This document shows, in pieces, positions 30,943-40,887 of a stretch of DNA of 64,000 bases; the first letter of the stretch is position 1; each line of letters begins with the position of its first letter. The stretch comes from Rapana venosa. Lineage: Eukaryota > Mollusca > Gastropoda > Neogastropoda > Muricidae. Made by a program: the position numbers and the translations under genes. The notes beneath the pieces were generated by a model. That model saw only the letters and a program-made list of their open reading frames with translations, was not told the origin of the DNA and ran no database searches. The stretch covers positions 55,785,880-55,849,879 of the forward strand of contig CM054155.1 of assembly GCA_028751875.1 (NCBI GenBank). The letters are read 5' to 3'.

Positions 30943-31017
<75 letters not shown>
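30943..31017. repeat. (CA)n-(CG)n microsatellite
   Basis: About 30 CA units then CGCGCGCG. Confidence 0.95.
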
Positions 31018-31180
31018 GAATAACTTGCGCACACGTTAAATCCTGTTTCGTTTTTCGTAAGAGTAGGCCATTGTGTGCCGGTGGGAATAGATGATAAAAT
31101 TTACAAAACCGCATACACACGGGGACTAGATTTTTAAAAAAAGCAAATGAATGCTTATTCCAGTATCCTTGATATAAAAG
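31018..31180 (+). mobile_element. SINE family B, 3' half
   Basis: ACTTGCGCACACGTTAAATC, AGTAGGCCATTGTGTGCCGG, CGCATACACACGGGGACTAG and ATGCTTATTCCAGTATCCTT. The 5' half is replaced by the CA/CG tract. Confidence 0.85.
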
Positions 31181-31499
31181 AATAAATAATTAAAAAAAAA
31201 AAAAACACACACACAGAGTATTCTGGCAAAATGGTGCACAACTTCAAACAAATAACCTAATCAAAAGACGGGGTAATATGTACCAAAATGAAGGCAAAGG
31301 TATCTTTGATTCAAAGCAAAGTAATGAAGTCTTTATCCCTGGTCAGTGCAGAGCACCAATCTGACTGGCTGTTATGACATGAGCACCTCATCCTTTCAAA
31401 GTCAACAAGTGGCTGTGTTTAGGTACACCTCAGACACAACCCTGCAGAACTTGGAGACACACAATATAACGAAAACAAGATAAAAAAAAAATTGCTTGT

Positions 31500-31960
31500 C
31501 AGTAGAGAGTGTCGCCACGCGAGCAGCGCCACCTATCTGTTGGGTTTCTATGGTTAGACAAATTGTATGCGATGCAGGATTCAGCTTTGTATGGCTTCAA
31601 CAGGGAGTTGGTGATGTCAAGACTAGTTATGTTTATCCAGGAATGGTATAGTACAATCACAGACCGAGACAACACAGGTGTTTCAAAACAATATTTGTTA
31701 AAAGAAGAATATCTTCTACAGTTAGATACTTACTGCTTTAGAGTTGCTGTGTCACAACTGAGATATACTGTTTCGCCACTTACCAAAATGTACATCTATG
31801 TAGTGAACAGAGTCAGAAGAAAGAATGTCCATTTTTGTAAACCAAAAGTTGAGGATGAATAGCATTTCTTTTATGAATGTTTCATGTATAATGATTTAGG
31901 AATTCATTCCATTTTTAAAGGATTGTATTGATACAGGACAGGATGTGAACCGATGGTTAT
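31500..31960 (+). mobile_element. LINE C-terminal fragment (preceded by a SINE C scrap)
   Basis: 31500-31545 matches SINE C in reverse (GAGCAGCGCCACCT). The following frame to 31862 reads L-Y-G-F-N-R-E-L, then F-I-Q-E-W-Y-S-T-I, then F-R-V-A-V-S-Q-L-R-Y, V-N-R-V-R-R-K and F-C-K-P-K-V-E-D-E-stop, with H-F-F-Y-E-C-F-M-Y-N-D-L just beyond the stop. This is the C-terminal region of the same LINE type as at 40.9-41.5 kb, with the zinc motif partly lost (one Cys before the His-Cys pair). Confidence 0.65.
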
Positions 31961-32249
31961 CTTTGTAATACATGATGTGTTTTATCATGAGGCTAAACAA
32001 TGCCACGCAAAGACTGTGTGAACAAATGAACTGTTCTGTACATGAGCGCTGTTACCTGAAGCAGTAGTTACAGGTATGAATACATATTGTTTCACTGTTA
32101 TTGTGTATTTCAAGGTACTTGCTTGTGTGAGACTAGTGTGGCTACTAGACTCTGAACATTCTTCTGTCACATCACATTGCCTTTGTCTGACTAAGCAACA
32201 GGCGCAGGGTGACATTTAAATGAAACTAGCCTTACGCAGTAAGGTATCA

Positions 32250-32620
32250 CCCAGATAGAAACAAGCCACTGTTGGCCGTCGCTCTTTCTCTGTTTCTGGT
32301 CCGTCCACATGGAACGACCTCCCTCTTCCACTTCGCCAAAAGCCTTCATTTGATTCTTTCAAATCTAGCCTCAAAACGCACTTATTTTCTACTTGAGATC
32401 TTCCCCTATTATCTGTTCCTACTTTTCAATAGCTACCTTTACTTCCACCACCTCCACCTAAGTGTGTTGTGTGTATAAATTTGATATTTGTTTATCTTGA
32501 TATTTGTGGACGGTTGCATGCGTGTGAATGATTTGAATGCAAGCGCTTTGATTTGTTTACTTACAAGACTCAGCACTATATAAATCCCATACATTATTAT
32601 TATTATTATTATTATTAACA
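32250..32620 (+). mobile_element. L2-like LINE 3' end with ATT tail
   Basis: The frame K-Q-A-T-V-G-R-R-S-F-S-V-S-G-P-S-T-W-N-D-L-P, then S-F-K-S-S-L-K-T-H-L-F-S-T-stop (about 32263-32397), is the L2/CR1-type C-terminus, fully in frame. The 3' UTR ends AGCACTATATAAATCCC and (ATT)n at 32593-32618. Confidence 0.8.
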
Positions 32621-32732
32621 ATTTTAATCAAACGGCACTTTCCTGCTGAAAGGCTAGTTTCATTTTAAAATTCAGCGCTTGTACACAAAGACACACACCA
32701 TGCTACCTTCCAGAGCAGAGGGGTGTGTGCGT

Positions 32733-32775
32733 ACGTGTGTGTGTGTGTGTGTATGTGTGTGTGTGTGTGTGTATG
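32733..32775. repeat. (TG)n microsatellite
   Basis: TG units with one TATG interruption. Confidence 0.9.
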
Positions 32776-33004
32776 AGTGTTCAGTGCTTCGTTATTGGTG
32801 ATACTGTACGATGAAAGGTCTTCATGTCTGTGTTTCTGGATGTGCAGGCTGTGTACTAGCTCAGCCTCAGTATCGATATGGAGAGTGCCAAACAAACACC
32901 TGTGAGTTGTTTGTGTCCTGTATTGTTCAGCTTCATTAAACCAGCAAACCAGTGTAATGCAACGTTAGTATATTTAACAACAGCTAAAAGGCAACTGCAA
33001 AAAC

Positions 33005-33007
<3 letters not shown>

Positions 33008-33055
<48 letters not shown>
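33008..33055. repeat. (CA)n microsatellite at the left edge of RTE-like copy 2
   Basis: Uninterrupted CA. A second CA tract (35334-35351) sits at the other edge of the element. Confidence 0.95.
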
Positions 33056-33057
<2 letters not shown>

Positions 33058-33061
33058 CTCT

Positions 33062-33595
33062 CTATCTCTCTCTATCTGTCCCGTAGTCTGACGACCGTGG
33101 GGGCACCCTCAAAGACTCAGCAACCAGTTCCCTCCATTCTTCTCTCTGTTCTGCCTTTCTCAGGGTTTTGTTGAGTTCTAGGCCTGTCCATTCACTGATG
33201 TTATCCTCCCAACTCTTCCTTGGTCTGCCTCTTCTTCTTCCTCCTTGGACAGTGCCTTGCAAAACTGTCTTTGTAATTCCTTGGGATCTTGTGACATGCC
33301 CATACCACTTAAGTTTACGCTTTTTCACGATCGTTAGAAGGTTCTCATAGGGTCCAATGGTTTGCTGGATTCTGTTATGCACGCTTTCGTTGCTTATGTG
33401 GTCTTTGTAGGAGATGCCAAGGAGTCTCCGAAAGCATCTCATCTCCACTGCCTGTACTCTTCTCTCCAAATCTGCAGTCAGGGTCCATGATTCACAGGCA
33501 TACAGAAATATGGATATGACAAGGGAGCGCATTAGTCTGATCTTGGAGATAAGTGAGATATTCTTATCTCTCCAGATGGTGTTTAGTTTTGACAA
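33062..33595 (-). pseudogene. RTE-like RT C-terminal part, separated by a frameshift
   Basis: 177-codon frame from M-S-K-L-N-T-I-W-R-D-K to S-S-D-Y-G-T-D-R-E-R. It corresponds to residues about 114-289 of the intact frame at 22909-23778 and includes R-R-L-L-G-I-S-Y-K-D-H, W-Y-G-H-V-T-R and the G-G-R-R-R-G-R-P-R-K-S-W-E-D block. The missing junction in the 33.60-33.63 kb interval is a small indel. Confidence 0.8.
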
Positions 33596-33624
33596 AGCTG
33601 TTATTGTCTGTGCAGTCCTGCATA

Positions 33625-35333
33625 CTACTTCTGGCTTGGATCCCTGGTCGGATACAAGGCTCCCAGGTACTTGAAGCTTTGAACTGTTTCCAGCTTCTGG
33701 TCATTAACCCTGATATCAGTGCTAATGCCGTTGGTGTTATTAGTCATCAGTTTGGTCTTCTCTGCACTGATTTCCATGCCGTATGTTTTGGAGGCCTTAT
33801 CCAAGTGTTCTGTTAGGCTGGCAAGCTCTTTTTCTGATCCTGCTATTCCATCAATGTCATCTGCGAAGCGGAGGTTTGTGATCGTTCTGCCACCAATGCT
33901 GACTGATCCTTCATGATGTTCCAGTGCATCAGCCATGATTCTCTCAAGGAAGATGTTGAAAAGAGTGGGTGAGAGTAGACAGCCCTGCCTTACTCCGACT
34001 GTTGTTCGAAACCATTCTCCAATGTTGTTGTTGTAGTACACTGCACTGGTGGCCTCGCTGTACAGCTGTTTGATGACTCTGATCAGGTTTGCATTGATGC
34101 TGTACAAGTTCATGGTTGCCCACAAAGCTGCATGCCACACCCTGTCAAATGCCTTCTTAAAATCGATAAATACGTGGTATAGGTCTTGTTGATGTTGAAG
34201 GTACCGCTCACATAGTATTCTGAGGTTGAATATCTGTTCTGTTGTGCTGCGCCCTGCTCTGAAACCTGCTTGTTCCTCAGCAATGATGGTCTCTGCTTGT
34301 GGCTTCAGTCTATTCAATATTATCTGCAGCATGACCTTGCTTGGGTGACATATGAGGCTGATTGTGCGGTAATTATGGCATTGTTGTAGATTTCCTTTCT
34401 TGGGGAGGGTGATGATGAGTGACTGCGTCCATGGTGTTGGCCATTTTCCTGTCTGCCAGATCTTGTTGCAGATTCTTAGTAGGGCGCTGATCATGGCTTC
34501 CCCTCCAGCTTGGACCAACTCAGCTGGAATGTTGTCAGCCCCTGCTGACTTCCCCTTTTTCAGCAATCTGACTGCTGTTTCCACTTCTTCTCGGAGGATA
34601 GGGTGACTGTCTGTGTCTTTGCTTTCGGGTACATTAAGGACTTCTGGATCTCCTGCGGTTCTATAGTTATACAGGTCGGAGCAGTATTCTGTCCATCTGT
34701 TCAGAATATCCTGGTCGTCAGTGAGACACTTCCCATTTTTGTCTTGGATTGTTAAACCTTTTCTCTGTTTCGTGCTAGTCAGGTCTTTCACCAGCTGATA
34801 TGCTTTCTTGCTATTGTTTTTCTTGATGTTCTCTTCAATGTCTTGGCACTGTTCACCGATCCATTTCTCTTTTGCCTCCGTCATGGACTTCCTGATTCTT
34901 TTGTTGACTGCCCTATATTGTTCTGCTCTTTCTTTTGTTTCATTTTTCTTTTTCTTCAACTCTCTACGCTTGTCGCATAGTTGTAGGATGTTAGGTGTGA
35001 CCCATGGTTTTTTGACCGGTCGGCGTTTGCCAAGAAGCTCGTTTGCTGTTTCAGTCACTGCTGTATTGAAACTATTCGTCAGTGTGTCTATGTCTGAGTC
35101 TAACACAGTGAGTGCTGCAAACTTTCCACCTATCCTTGCTTGAAAAATTTCTAATACCTCTGGGTCCTTCAGCTTCTCGAGGTCAAATTTGATCCTGATG
35201 TTGTTCCGCTTGTGGATTTTCTTTAGACGTAGTCGGAAAGTCATCATCACAAGATCATGATCACTCCCTATGTCTGCTCCTGGAAAACTTCGTGTCTGTG
35301 CGATGTTAACGCTAGACTGAAACCGTCTTTTCA
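33625..35333 (-). CDS. RTE-like endonuclease C-terminus plus reverse transcriptase (about 569 aa open)
   Basis: The open frame (which extends artefactually into CA repeat to 35352) begins with the last endonuclease box G-A-D-I-G-S-D-H-D-L-V-M (catalytic Asp/His). A linker of about 200 residues follows, then the RT: N-Y-R-T-I-S-L-I in the first blocks, E-E-Q-A-G-F-R-A-G-R-S-T, F-I-D-F-K-K-A-F-D-R-V-W-H (first catalytic Asp), G-V-R-Q-G-C-L-L-S-P, and L-R-F-A-D-D-I-D-G-I (catalytic Asp pair) about 85 residues from the end. In life such a protein nicks DNA and copies its RNA at the nick. The copy lacks the N-terminal endonuclease and is frameshifted before its C-terminus, so it is inactive. It is close in sequence to the 22.9-kb copy. 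Confidence 0.85.
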
Positions 35334-35353
35334 CACACACACACACACACAAA

Positions 35354-35984
35354 AACCCTCCAAAGATTCATGGTTTTCACATTGCCTTTTTCTTGCACCA
35401 ATTAAAACATGGGGAAATCCAAGCATACTGTTTTTATATAGAGGGGTGAAGTCAGAATCGAAGTTGTGTTGTGTTTGTGAAGCCCAGTCATGTGGAGTGG
35501 TTCTGTGGGTCTCTTGTAACTGGTTCAAGGCGCTCAACTGCACGAACCTGGTTCTTAGATAGCCACAAGCTCTGTTCAGAAGGCTGAGCACATGGCAGTT
35601 ACATCAGCACAGCTGTCAACACGGAACACAGCGGTAGCTGTGGAGTATGCTGGCCTGGTGTGGCAGACTGCCCTGCAGCATGTTCCAGATTAACACTAAA
35701 ATGAACGTAATGACAGTGACATAATTTATCTAGTTTGTTATTTTGCTTGATAGAATGGGATTTTCATAGGAGGATGCTGATATCAAAGAAATGATTTAAT
35801 CAAAATTTGGTTAGTTTAGTTGAGGAAAATTGACTATGTATAAACTAAAGCAGTCTTAGTTTTTGTGAATTAGCTGTTGGATACTTTTACCTTGTCAAGG
35901 TCAAGTCAAAATAATTGTTATTGAGGGTAAACGATTAAGGTTACACAACTTTTTTAAAAATCCAGCCATGACAAAATATCAAGA
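35354..35984. other. No gene recognised
   Basis: A minus frame (35591-35360) looks weakly codon-like (N-R-A-C-G-Y-L-R-T-R-F) but has no recognised motif or splice support. Confidence 0.3.
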
Positions 35985-36008
35985 ACACTGACATCATCAT
36001 CATCATCA

Positions 36009-37154
36009 TCAGTCCCGTGACCTTGGCGGTCGTGGAGGAGACACGAAAGACGATGCCGTGGTAAGCCTCCTCCATCCATCTCGGTCCTCGGCTCTGCGCA
36101 GTAGTGCCGAGTCATTCATCCTGGTCCAATCTCTGATGTTGTCCATCCATGACTTGTTCTGTCTTCCCCTCTTTCTGCCTCCTTCAAGTGTTCCCTGCAG
36201 TACCGTTTTTGGCAGAGTGTTGTGGCGGGTGACGTGGCCGAACCATGTCAGCTTTTTCTTTTTGACGATGGTGAGAAGGGGTTCCTGTGGACCTGCCAGC
36301 CGTGTTATTTGGCTCTTGACAAATGCATTGGTCTTTCGTTCTCTCCAGGATATGCCCAGTAGTTTTCTATGGCATTTTGTTTCAAATGACTGGATTCGCT
36401 TTGCTGTTTCAGCAGTCAATGTCCAGGTTTCACTTCCGTACAGCAGGATAGTCTGAATTAGGGCTTTGTAGACCTTTAGTTTGATTGGGAAACTGATCTC
36501 TTTACTTTTCCATATGGTGGTGAGTTTTGTCATGGAAGATGTTGCCATGGCTATTCTGACTTTGATTTCTGTCGTCGATCGCCCGTCCTTTGTGAGTGTA
36601 GCGCCAAGGTATTTAAAAGCGTCTACCTCCTCCAGTTGCTGGCCGTTCATGTAAATTTTAGCAGTGGCGTTCTTCATGCTGTTAACAAGTACTTTACTTT
36701 TCTCCGAGATCACCTCCATCCCATATGTTCCAGCTCTGTTCTCAAGTCTGGTCGTAAGATCTTGCAGCTCTGTGTTACTTCCGCCTATGAGGTCAATGTC
36801 ATCGGCAAACCGCAAGTTGTTGAGGGGTCTGCCGCCCATGGAGATGGTAGAGTGGAAGTCATGGAGGGTCTCTCTCATAATCTTTTCCAAGAACAGATTA
36901 AACAGGACTGGAGATAACAGGCATGCTTGTCGGACCCCAACTGTGGTTTTGAAGTAGTCTCCGACCTGATTGTTCAGAAAGACTGCACTACTTGCGGTGT
37001 TGTATAGTGCTTGAATGGTTTGCACTAGTCCTTCTTCAATGCCAAACATTCTGAGGACCTGCCACAGGCCTTCGTGCCATACTCTGTCGAAAGCCTTCTT
37101 GAAGTCGATGAAGTTGTGGAACAGGTCTCTCTGATGTTGAAGATGTTTTTCCAT
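36009..37154 (-). CDS. RTE-like reverse transcriptase, palm to C-terminus (381 aa open)
   Basis: The frame begins M-E-K-H-L-Q-H-Q-R-D, then F-I-D-F-K-K-A-F-D-R-V-W-H (first catalytic Asp, residues about 15-27), G-V-R-Q-A-C-L-L-S-P-V-L-F-N near 73, L-R-F-A-D-D-I-D-L-I-G-G near 111 (catalytic Asp pair), E-T-W-T-L near 230, R-K-L-L-G-I-S-W-R-E-R near 256, W-F-G-H-V-T-R near 296 and a basic G-G-R-K-R-G-R-Q near 316. It is clean for 381 codons, while the upstream half of the same protein is broken into several frames. The stop is followed directly by the GAT tail. Confidence 0.85.
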   Translation of the reverse strand: MEKHLQHQRDLFHNFIDFKKAFDRVWHEGLWQVLRMFGIEEGLVQTIQALYNTASSAVFLNNQVGDYFKTTVGVRQACLLSPVLFNLFLEKIMRETLHDFHSTISMGGRPLNNLRFADDIDLIGGSNTELQDLTTRLENRAGTYGMEVISEKSKVLVNSMKNATAKIYMNGQQLEEVDAFKYLGATLTKDGRSTTEIKVRIAMATSSMTKLTTIWKSKEISFPIKLKVYKALIQTILLYGSETWTLTAETAKRIQSFETKCHRKLLGISWRERKTNAFVKSQITRLAGPQEPLLTIVKKKKLTWFGHVTRHNTLPKTVLQGTLEGGRKRGRQNKSWMDNIRDWTRMNDSALLRRAEDRDGWRRLTTASSFVSPPRPPRSRD

Positions 37155-38188
37155 CAGGATGTGGCAGTTAAAATCTGTTCGATTGTGCTCCTGCCTGCCC
37201 TGAACCCAGCTTGTTCCTCTGCAAGGTGTTCTTCTGCCTCCTTCTTGAGTCGATTCAAAATAAATTTGAGCATGATCTTGCTGGCGTGGCTGATGAGGCT
37301 GATTGTTCTATAGTTTTGGCATTGGCGTAAAATCCCCTCCTTGGGCAGAGGTATGATGAGTGATTGTGTCCAATCGTTGGCCACTGTTTTGTCTCCCAAA
37401 TCTTCTGACATATAGCTGTAACATGTGTGATAACTGTTTCGCCACCATGCTTGAGCAGCTCTGCTGGTATGTTGTCTGCTCCTGGGGACTTTCCTACTGG
37501 TAAACTGCGGATGGCTTCTTCCAGTTCTTCCCTCAGTATAGGTAATGGCGAGGGTACTCTTGATGTTGCTGCTTCCTCTTCTATTATGCTTTTGTCAGGT
37601 TGGATTGGGTAGTTGTATAGTTCTTGACAATATTCAGACCACCTGTTCAATGCAGCTGAGCTTTCTGTGAGGAGGTTTCCGGAGCTGTCTTCAATGACTG
37701 ATGATTTGGTTTGAAGTGGTTTTGTGAGTTTCTTCAGGGTGTCGTATGCCTTTTTACTGTTGCCCTCTTTCATGCTTTTTTCGATCTCATCACATTGATC
37801 ACTGATCCACTTCTCTCTGGCCTTTAACATTGACTTCTTCACAAGATTGTTGGCCTCCCGGTATTCTTTAGGGTTGAAAGACCTGGTCGGTTTCAGTGCT
37901 CTTCTTGTATCGCAGAGGTCCAAGATGTCATTGGGTAGTCCATGGCTGGTGTTTATTTTTCTGATGACCGAGTACCTCATTTGCTGTTTCTCGGACTGCC
38001 TCATTAAAGTTGTTGGTGAGGTCATTGATGTCATTGTCCAGGAGGGTTATTGCCGCAAAACGTCCACCAAGCTTAGCTTGGAAGATCTCCTCGACATCTG
38101 GATCTTTCAGTTTGTCCATGTCAAATTTGATACGTGGGTTTGCAGGCTGTTTATTTTTTTTCAGCTTCATTTTGAATACCAGCAGCAC
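37154..38188 (-). pseudogene. RTE-like linker and N-terminal RT, frameshifted into three frames
   Basis: Frames 38188-37928, 38034-37255 and 37411-37154 overlap and carry successive parts of one protein: G-R-F-A-A-I-T-L-L-D-N-D and E-V-L-G-H-Q, then L-D-L-C-D-T-R-R-A-L and G-A-D-N-I-P-A-E-L-L-K, then N-Y-R-T-I-S-L-I-S-H and E-E-Q-A-G-F-R-A-G-R-S-T. These match the same boxes in the 33.6-35.3 kb copy. Confidence 0.8.
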
Positions 38189-38283
38189 AAGGTCGTGGTC
38201 GCTGCCTATGTCAGCTCCAGGGTAGGTTCTTGTTCTGGCTCTGTTGATGCTGGATTTGAAGTGCCGTGGTGTTAAGATGAAAT

Positions 38284-38964
38284 CTATTGGTTATGGATCT
38301 TGCCGTTTGGCGCATGCCAGGTTGTCCTCCTTGACTGCTTGTGGGGATAGAGGGTATTGGCAAAGGTAAGTCTGTGGGTGCAGGCAAACTCCAGCAGACG
38401 TAGTCCCCTGTCGTTGGTCTCTCCAGTTCCAAACTGACCAACTGTTCCGGCCCATTGGTTGTAAGAGTCAGGACCTACTTTGGCGTTAAAATCCCCTTGA
38501 ATGATGATGATGTCTTTCTTGGGTATCTTCATAATGGTTTCTTCAATTTCTGCATAAAATTCTTCTACTTCTTCATCTGCATGGTCAGATGATGGTGCAT
38601 AGATTTGTATGATGGTGATGTTCTTGGGCTTGGCCGACACCTGGATGCTGATAATCCTGCTGGAAGCCGGTGTACAGCTGATAATGCACCCCACTACTTC
38701 CTTTCTGACAATAAATGCCACTCCATGTTGGTGATGTTTCTCTTGACCACTGTACCAGATCTTGTTGCCTTCTTCAGTCATTGTCTCACCAAATCCTGTC
38801 CACCTCACTTCTCCTAGTCCAATAATATGCCATTTATAGCGGCTAAGCTTATACTCTAGTTCTTTGATTTTTCCGCACTTGTAGAGTGTACAGACGTTCC
38901 ATGTTCCAATGGTGATCTGTTCTCTAGGGAGCTTAAGTAACGTTTTAACGTTACACTCAAACGG
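38284..38964 (-). CDS. RTE-like AP endonuclease domain (about 226 codons within the element)
   Basis: All exonuclease-endonuclease-phosphatase boxes are visible in order: T-I-G-T-W-N-V-C-T-L (Asn), G-L-G-E-V-R-W-T-G (Glu), I-Y-A-P-S-S-D-H (Tyr), Q-G-D-F-N-A-K-V-G (Asp, Asn), and N-D-R-G-L-R-L-L-E-F-A. The final G-A-D-I-G-S-D-H-D-L-V box (Asp/His) lies at about 38220-38185 after a frameshift near 38283. Homologous host-annotated proteins are often labelled craniofacial development protein 2-like, but here it is clearly the transposon domain. Upstream codons before 38964 are flanking DNA. Confidence 0.85.
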   Translation of the reverse strand, partial: PFECNVKTLLKLPREQITIGTWNVCTLYKCGKIKELEYKLSRYKWHIIGLGEVRWTGFGETMTEEGNKIWYSGQEKHHQHGVAFIVRKEVVGCIISCTPASSRIISIQVSAKPKNITIIQIYAPSSDHADEEVEEFYAEIEETIMKIPKKDIIIIQGDFNAKVGPDSYNQWAGTVGQFGTGETNDRGLRLLEFACTHRLTFANTLYPHKQSRRTTWHAPNGKIHNQ

Positions 38965-38974
38965 TACACTGACA

Positions 38975-39720
38975 TATAACATCGAAAAAAGACAAGATTA
39001 ATCTACACAGAAACAAAAATTGAAATCAATCATGAAAACAGGTAAGATAGAAAAAAATCTAGACCTCACAATATACGATAAAACAAAACCAAGGCAGAAC
39101 AATATGCTGTCAGTTCAGTCAAAAGTAGTGAAGACAGCAAAATAACAAGTGTAAGAATAACAATTTACAAAGCAAACCAGAGGTCAAATAATTTTGAGCA
39201 TAAAGAAAGGTTGTCTTACAATTGTCGATTCGATGTGTCTTTAAAAGTTTCCTAGGCATATTTTTTTAAGGAGCTAATTTTAAAAAGGGAGGTTAACAAT
39301 TCTACAATGTTCTTGCTGAATAGGTAAAGCTTGACTGATTATTACGGGGCTGGGCAAAACTGTCTTTGAGTGGAATAATGTCCATCTCATTGTAGTTCGG
39401 CCCATTCAGTAGATTACATTCAATTTTATTAGTTTGGCGGATATTTCATGTGGGCAGCTTATAATGCTTTTGGTTTGTTTCACTAGCACTATGCCATAAA
39501 GTAGAAGCATGATTTATAAGAGATAGAATGTGAGCGTGAAATAGAATGTGAGCGTGAAATAACAAGTTTTCTGACGCAAATTGAGAAAATTCTTGATTTT
39601 TCTTAGTATACTAAAATGCGTAACGTTTCAATTCTGTCAGTTGTTTTTGTTGTACCACTTGATATTGTAGATTCAGCAATGTTTGCACAGTGCGAGGTAA
39701 GGTTCTCAGCTCATATTTCC
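38975..39720. other. AT-rich sequence, no gene recognised
   Basis: Nothing recognised apart from a short direct repeat, AATAGAATGTGAGCGTGAAA (39520-39560). Confidence 0.4.
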
Positions 39721-40010
39721 TTATGATTTGGGGGTTCTATGTCTTGGATTATCAATTAGGGCATTGACGACTTTCCAAATTGGCCATTTTGCTGCATTAC
39801 CCTCTGTGACGTTCTTGTCCTGCTGTTCACATGCCGTACATTCCAATCTCCCTGCCCCAGTTACACCCAGATTCCTGATGTTGCATAAGCCCGCAGTAAC
39901 TCTATAAATATCAGGCCGTGGTAGGGCCACCAGCCGAGGGCCCTTGCGCTTCTGCTGGGTCACTGTGGTGGGGTGTTCACTGGCGCCTGTTCTGGGCGTT
40001 GTAGTCTGAA
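39721..40010 (-). CDS. Candidate terminal exon or single-exon ORF, unrecognised
   Basis: On the minus strand a good acceptor (CCCTTTAAACGTTTCAG, ending near 40011) is followed in phase 0 by an open frame T-T-T-P-R-T-G-A-S-E-H, R-P-D-I-Y-R-V-T-A-G-L, L-E-C-T-A-C-E-Q-Q and N-P-R-H-R-T-P-K-S-stop at 39721 (about 96 codons). Two C-x-x-C-type cysteines are present. No clear poly(A) signal follows closely. It could be a transposon remnant, since many open frames in this window are. Confidence 0.25.
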
Positions 40011-40043
40011 ACGTTTAAAGGGTTAAACGTACAGTTATATAGT

Positions 40044-40300
40044 AGGGGACGGGATAGCTCAGTGGTCGGAGCACTCGCTTTCCCCCAGCCAAGTTAAGCA
40101 GCGTCGAGCGTGGTTACCACTTGGATGGGTGACCGTTTGCGCGCCTTGGCTTCAGTACAGTTCCCCCAGTTCACCCAGCTGTAAATGCGAGGGAGAGGAG
40201 ATGGGCGCCGCCCTCAATATGCTGGCCCTAGAGAAGTGAGGTCTCTGACGCTTCGCTCCCCTACGACCTTATAGGTTATGGGACTCCTTTACCTTTACCT
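40044..40300 (+). mobile_element. SINE family A (tRNA/5S composite), with 9-bp target-site duplication
   Basis: TTATATAGT at 40035-40043 and 40301-40309 flanks the element. The head has GATAGCTCAGTGGTCGGAGC. The 5S-like part (about 40091-40136) has AAGTTAAGCAGCGTCGAGCG and CACTTGGATGGGTGACCG, followed by CAGTTCACCCAGCTGTAAAT and a CCTTTA-type tail. A segment of about 40 bp present in the 29.15-kb copy (GGTACCTGCCCTCTTTAGGG) is deleted here. Confidence 0.85.
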
Positions 40301-40309
40301 TTATATAGT

Positions 40310-40885
40310 CGCCTGATGCAGCCTCAAACTTACATTTCAAAACACCTACGAACGCGAGAGGAACTCTGTGGTATTTACTCTGTGGTTACTTAGTGGCTAA
40401 AGGTAGATGGATTTTAATAGTTGTCACGCCTGTTGTTGACATACAGGATACGACTTCAATACAATTATGATATGATATGCAACATAAGGATTTTTACAAG
40501 ATTGTCACTGTTTGTCATGAACTGAATAGTAGAATTAAAATGCGTTACAGTGCATCTGGGAAAAAAAAGTTCTTTAAATCATAAAGTAGTGCTTTAAATA
40601 TGTTTTTGGGACTCTTAGTCTCACAAACCAAATCATAATTATGTTCAATGTGGTGCAGAGTTGTGGGCATTAAGAATTTTGAATTCCAGTGTGAAAAAGT
40701 ACATTTACTTGCATTGAGAAAAATGGTTGGGTATGGGAATTCAAATAACCAATGACTTTGTAAGTTGTGATACACATAGGTATATCGTTTACATAAACTT
40801 GGTTATAAAATGCATTAAATGTTGCCTAAAATTAACCAGAATAGAAGTAGTCTGTCTGTGTCTGTGTCTGTTTCTCTCTCTCTCT
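40310..40885. other. No gene recognised
   Basis: AT-rich sequence with a short (CT)n tract (40872-40889) directly before the LINE fragment. Confidence 0.35.
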
Positions 40886-40887
40886 CT

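Larger units (their letters stand above)
33060..35333 (-). mobile_element. RTE-like LINE, 5'-truncated, inserted in a CA microsatellite
   Basis: The element runs minus from 35333 (end of the endonuclease) to a GATA/GAGA tail near 33060. It is flanked on both sides by (CA)n (33008-33054 and 35334-35351), so the target was probably a CA microsatellite, which hides any target duplication. One frameshift near 33600-33625 splits the coding sequence. Length is 2.27 kb. Confidence 0.85.
35995..38964 (-). mobile_element. RTE-like LINE, nearly full length (2.97 kb), 10-bp target-site duplication
   Basis: ACACTGACAT occurs immediately at both ends (35985-35994 and 38965-38974). On the minus strand the element starts at 38964, enters the endonuclease within about 60 bases, continues through linker and RT, and ends in a (GAT)n tail (36010-35995, seen as ATC on plus). 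The first frame has no Met inside the element, so a few 5' codons or a short UTR are missing. At least four frameshifts (near 38283, 38030-37930, 37400-37260 and 37154) inactivate it. It is a different subfamily from the 22.9/33.1-kb copies. Confidence 0.9.

Noticed and set aside
36009..38982. An active, intact LINE or a host craniofacial development protein 2-like gene
   Set aside because: At least four frameshifts and flanking target duplications show a dead transposon copy; the endonuclease similarity is transposon-derived.
40091..40136. A 5S rRNA gene fragment
   Set aside because: Only about 45 bp resemble 5S rRNA and they lie inside a repeated SINE with a tRNA-like head and target duplication.
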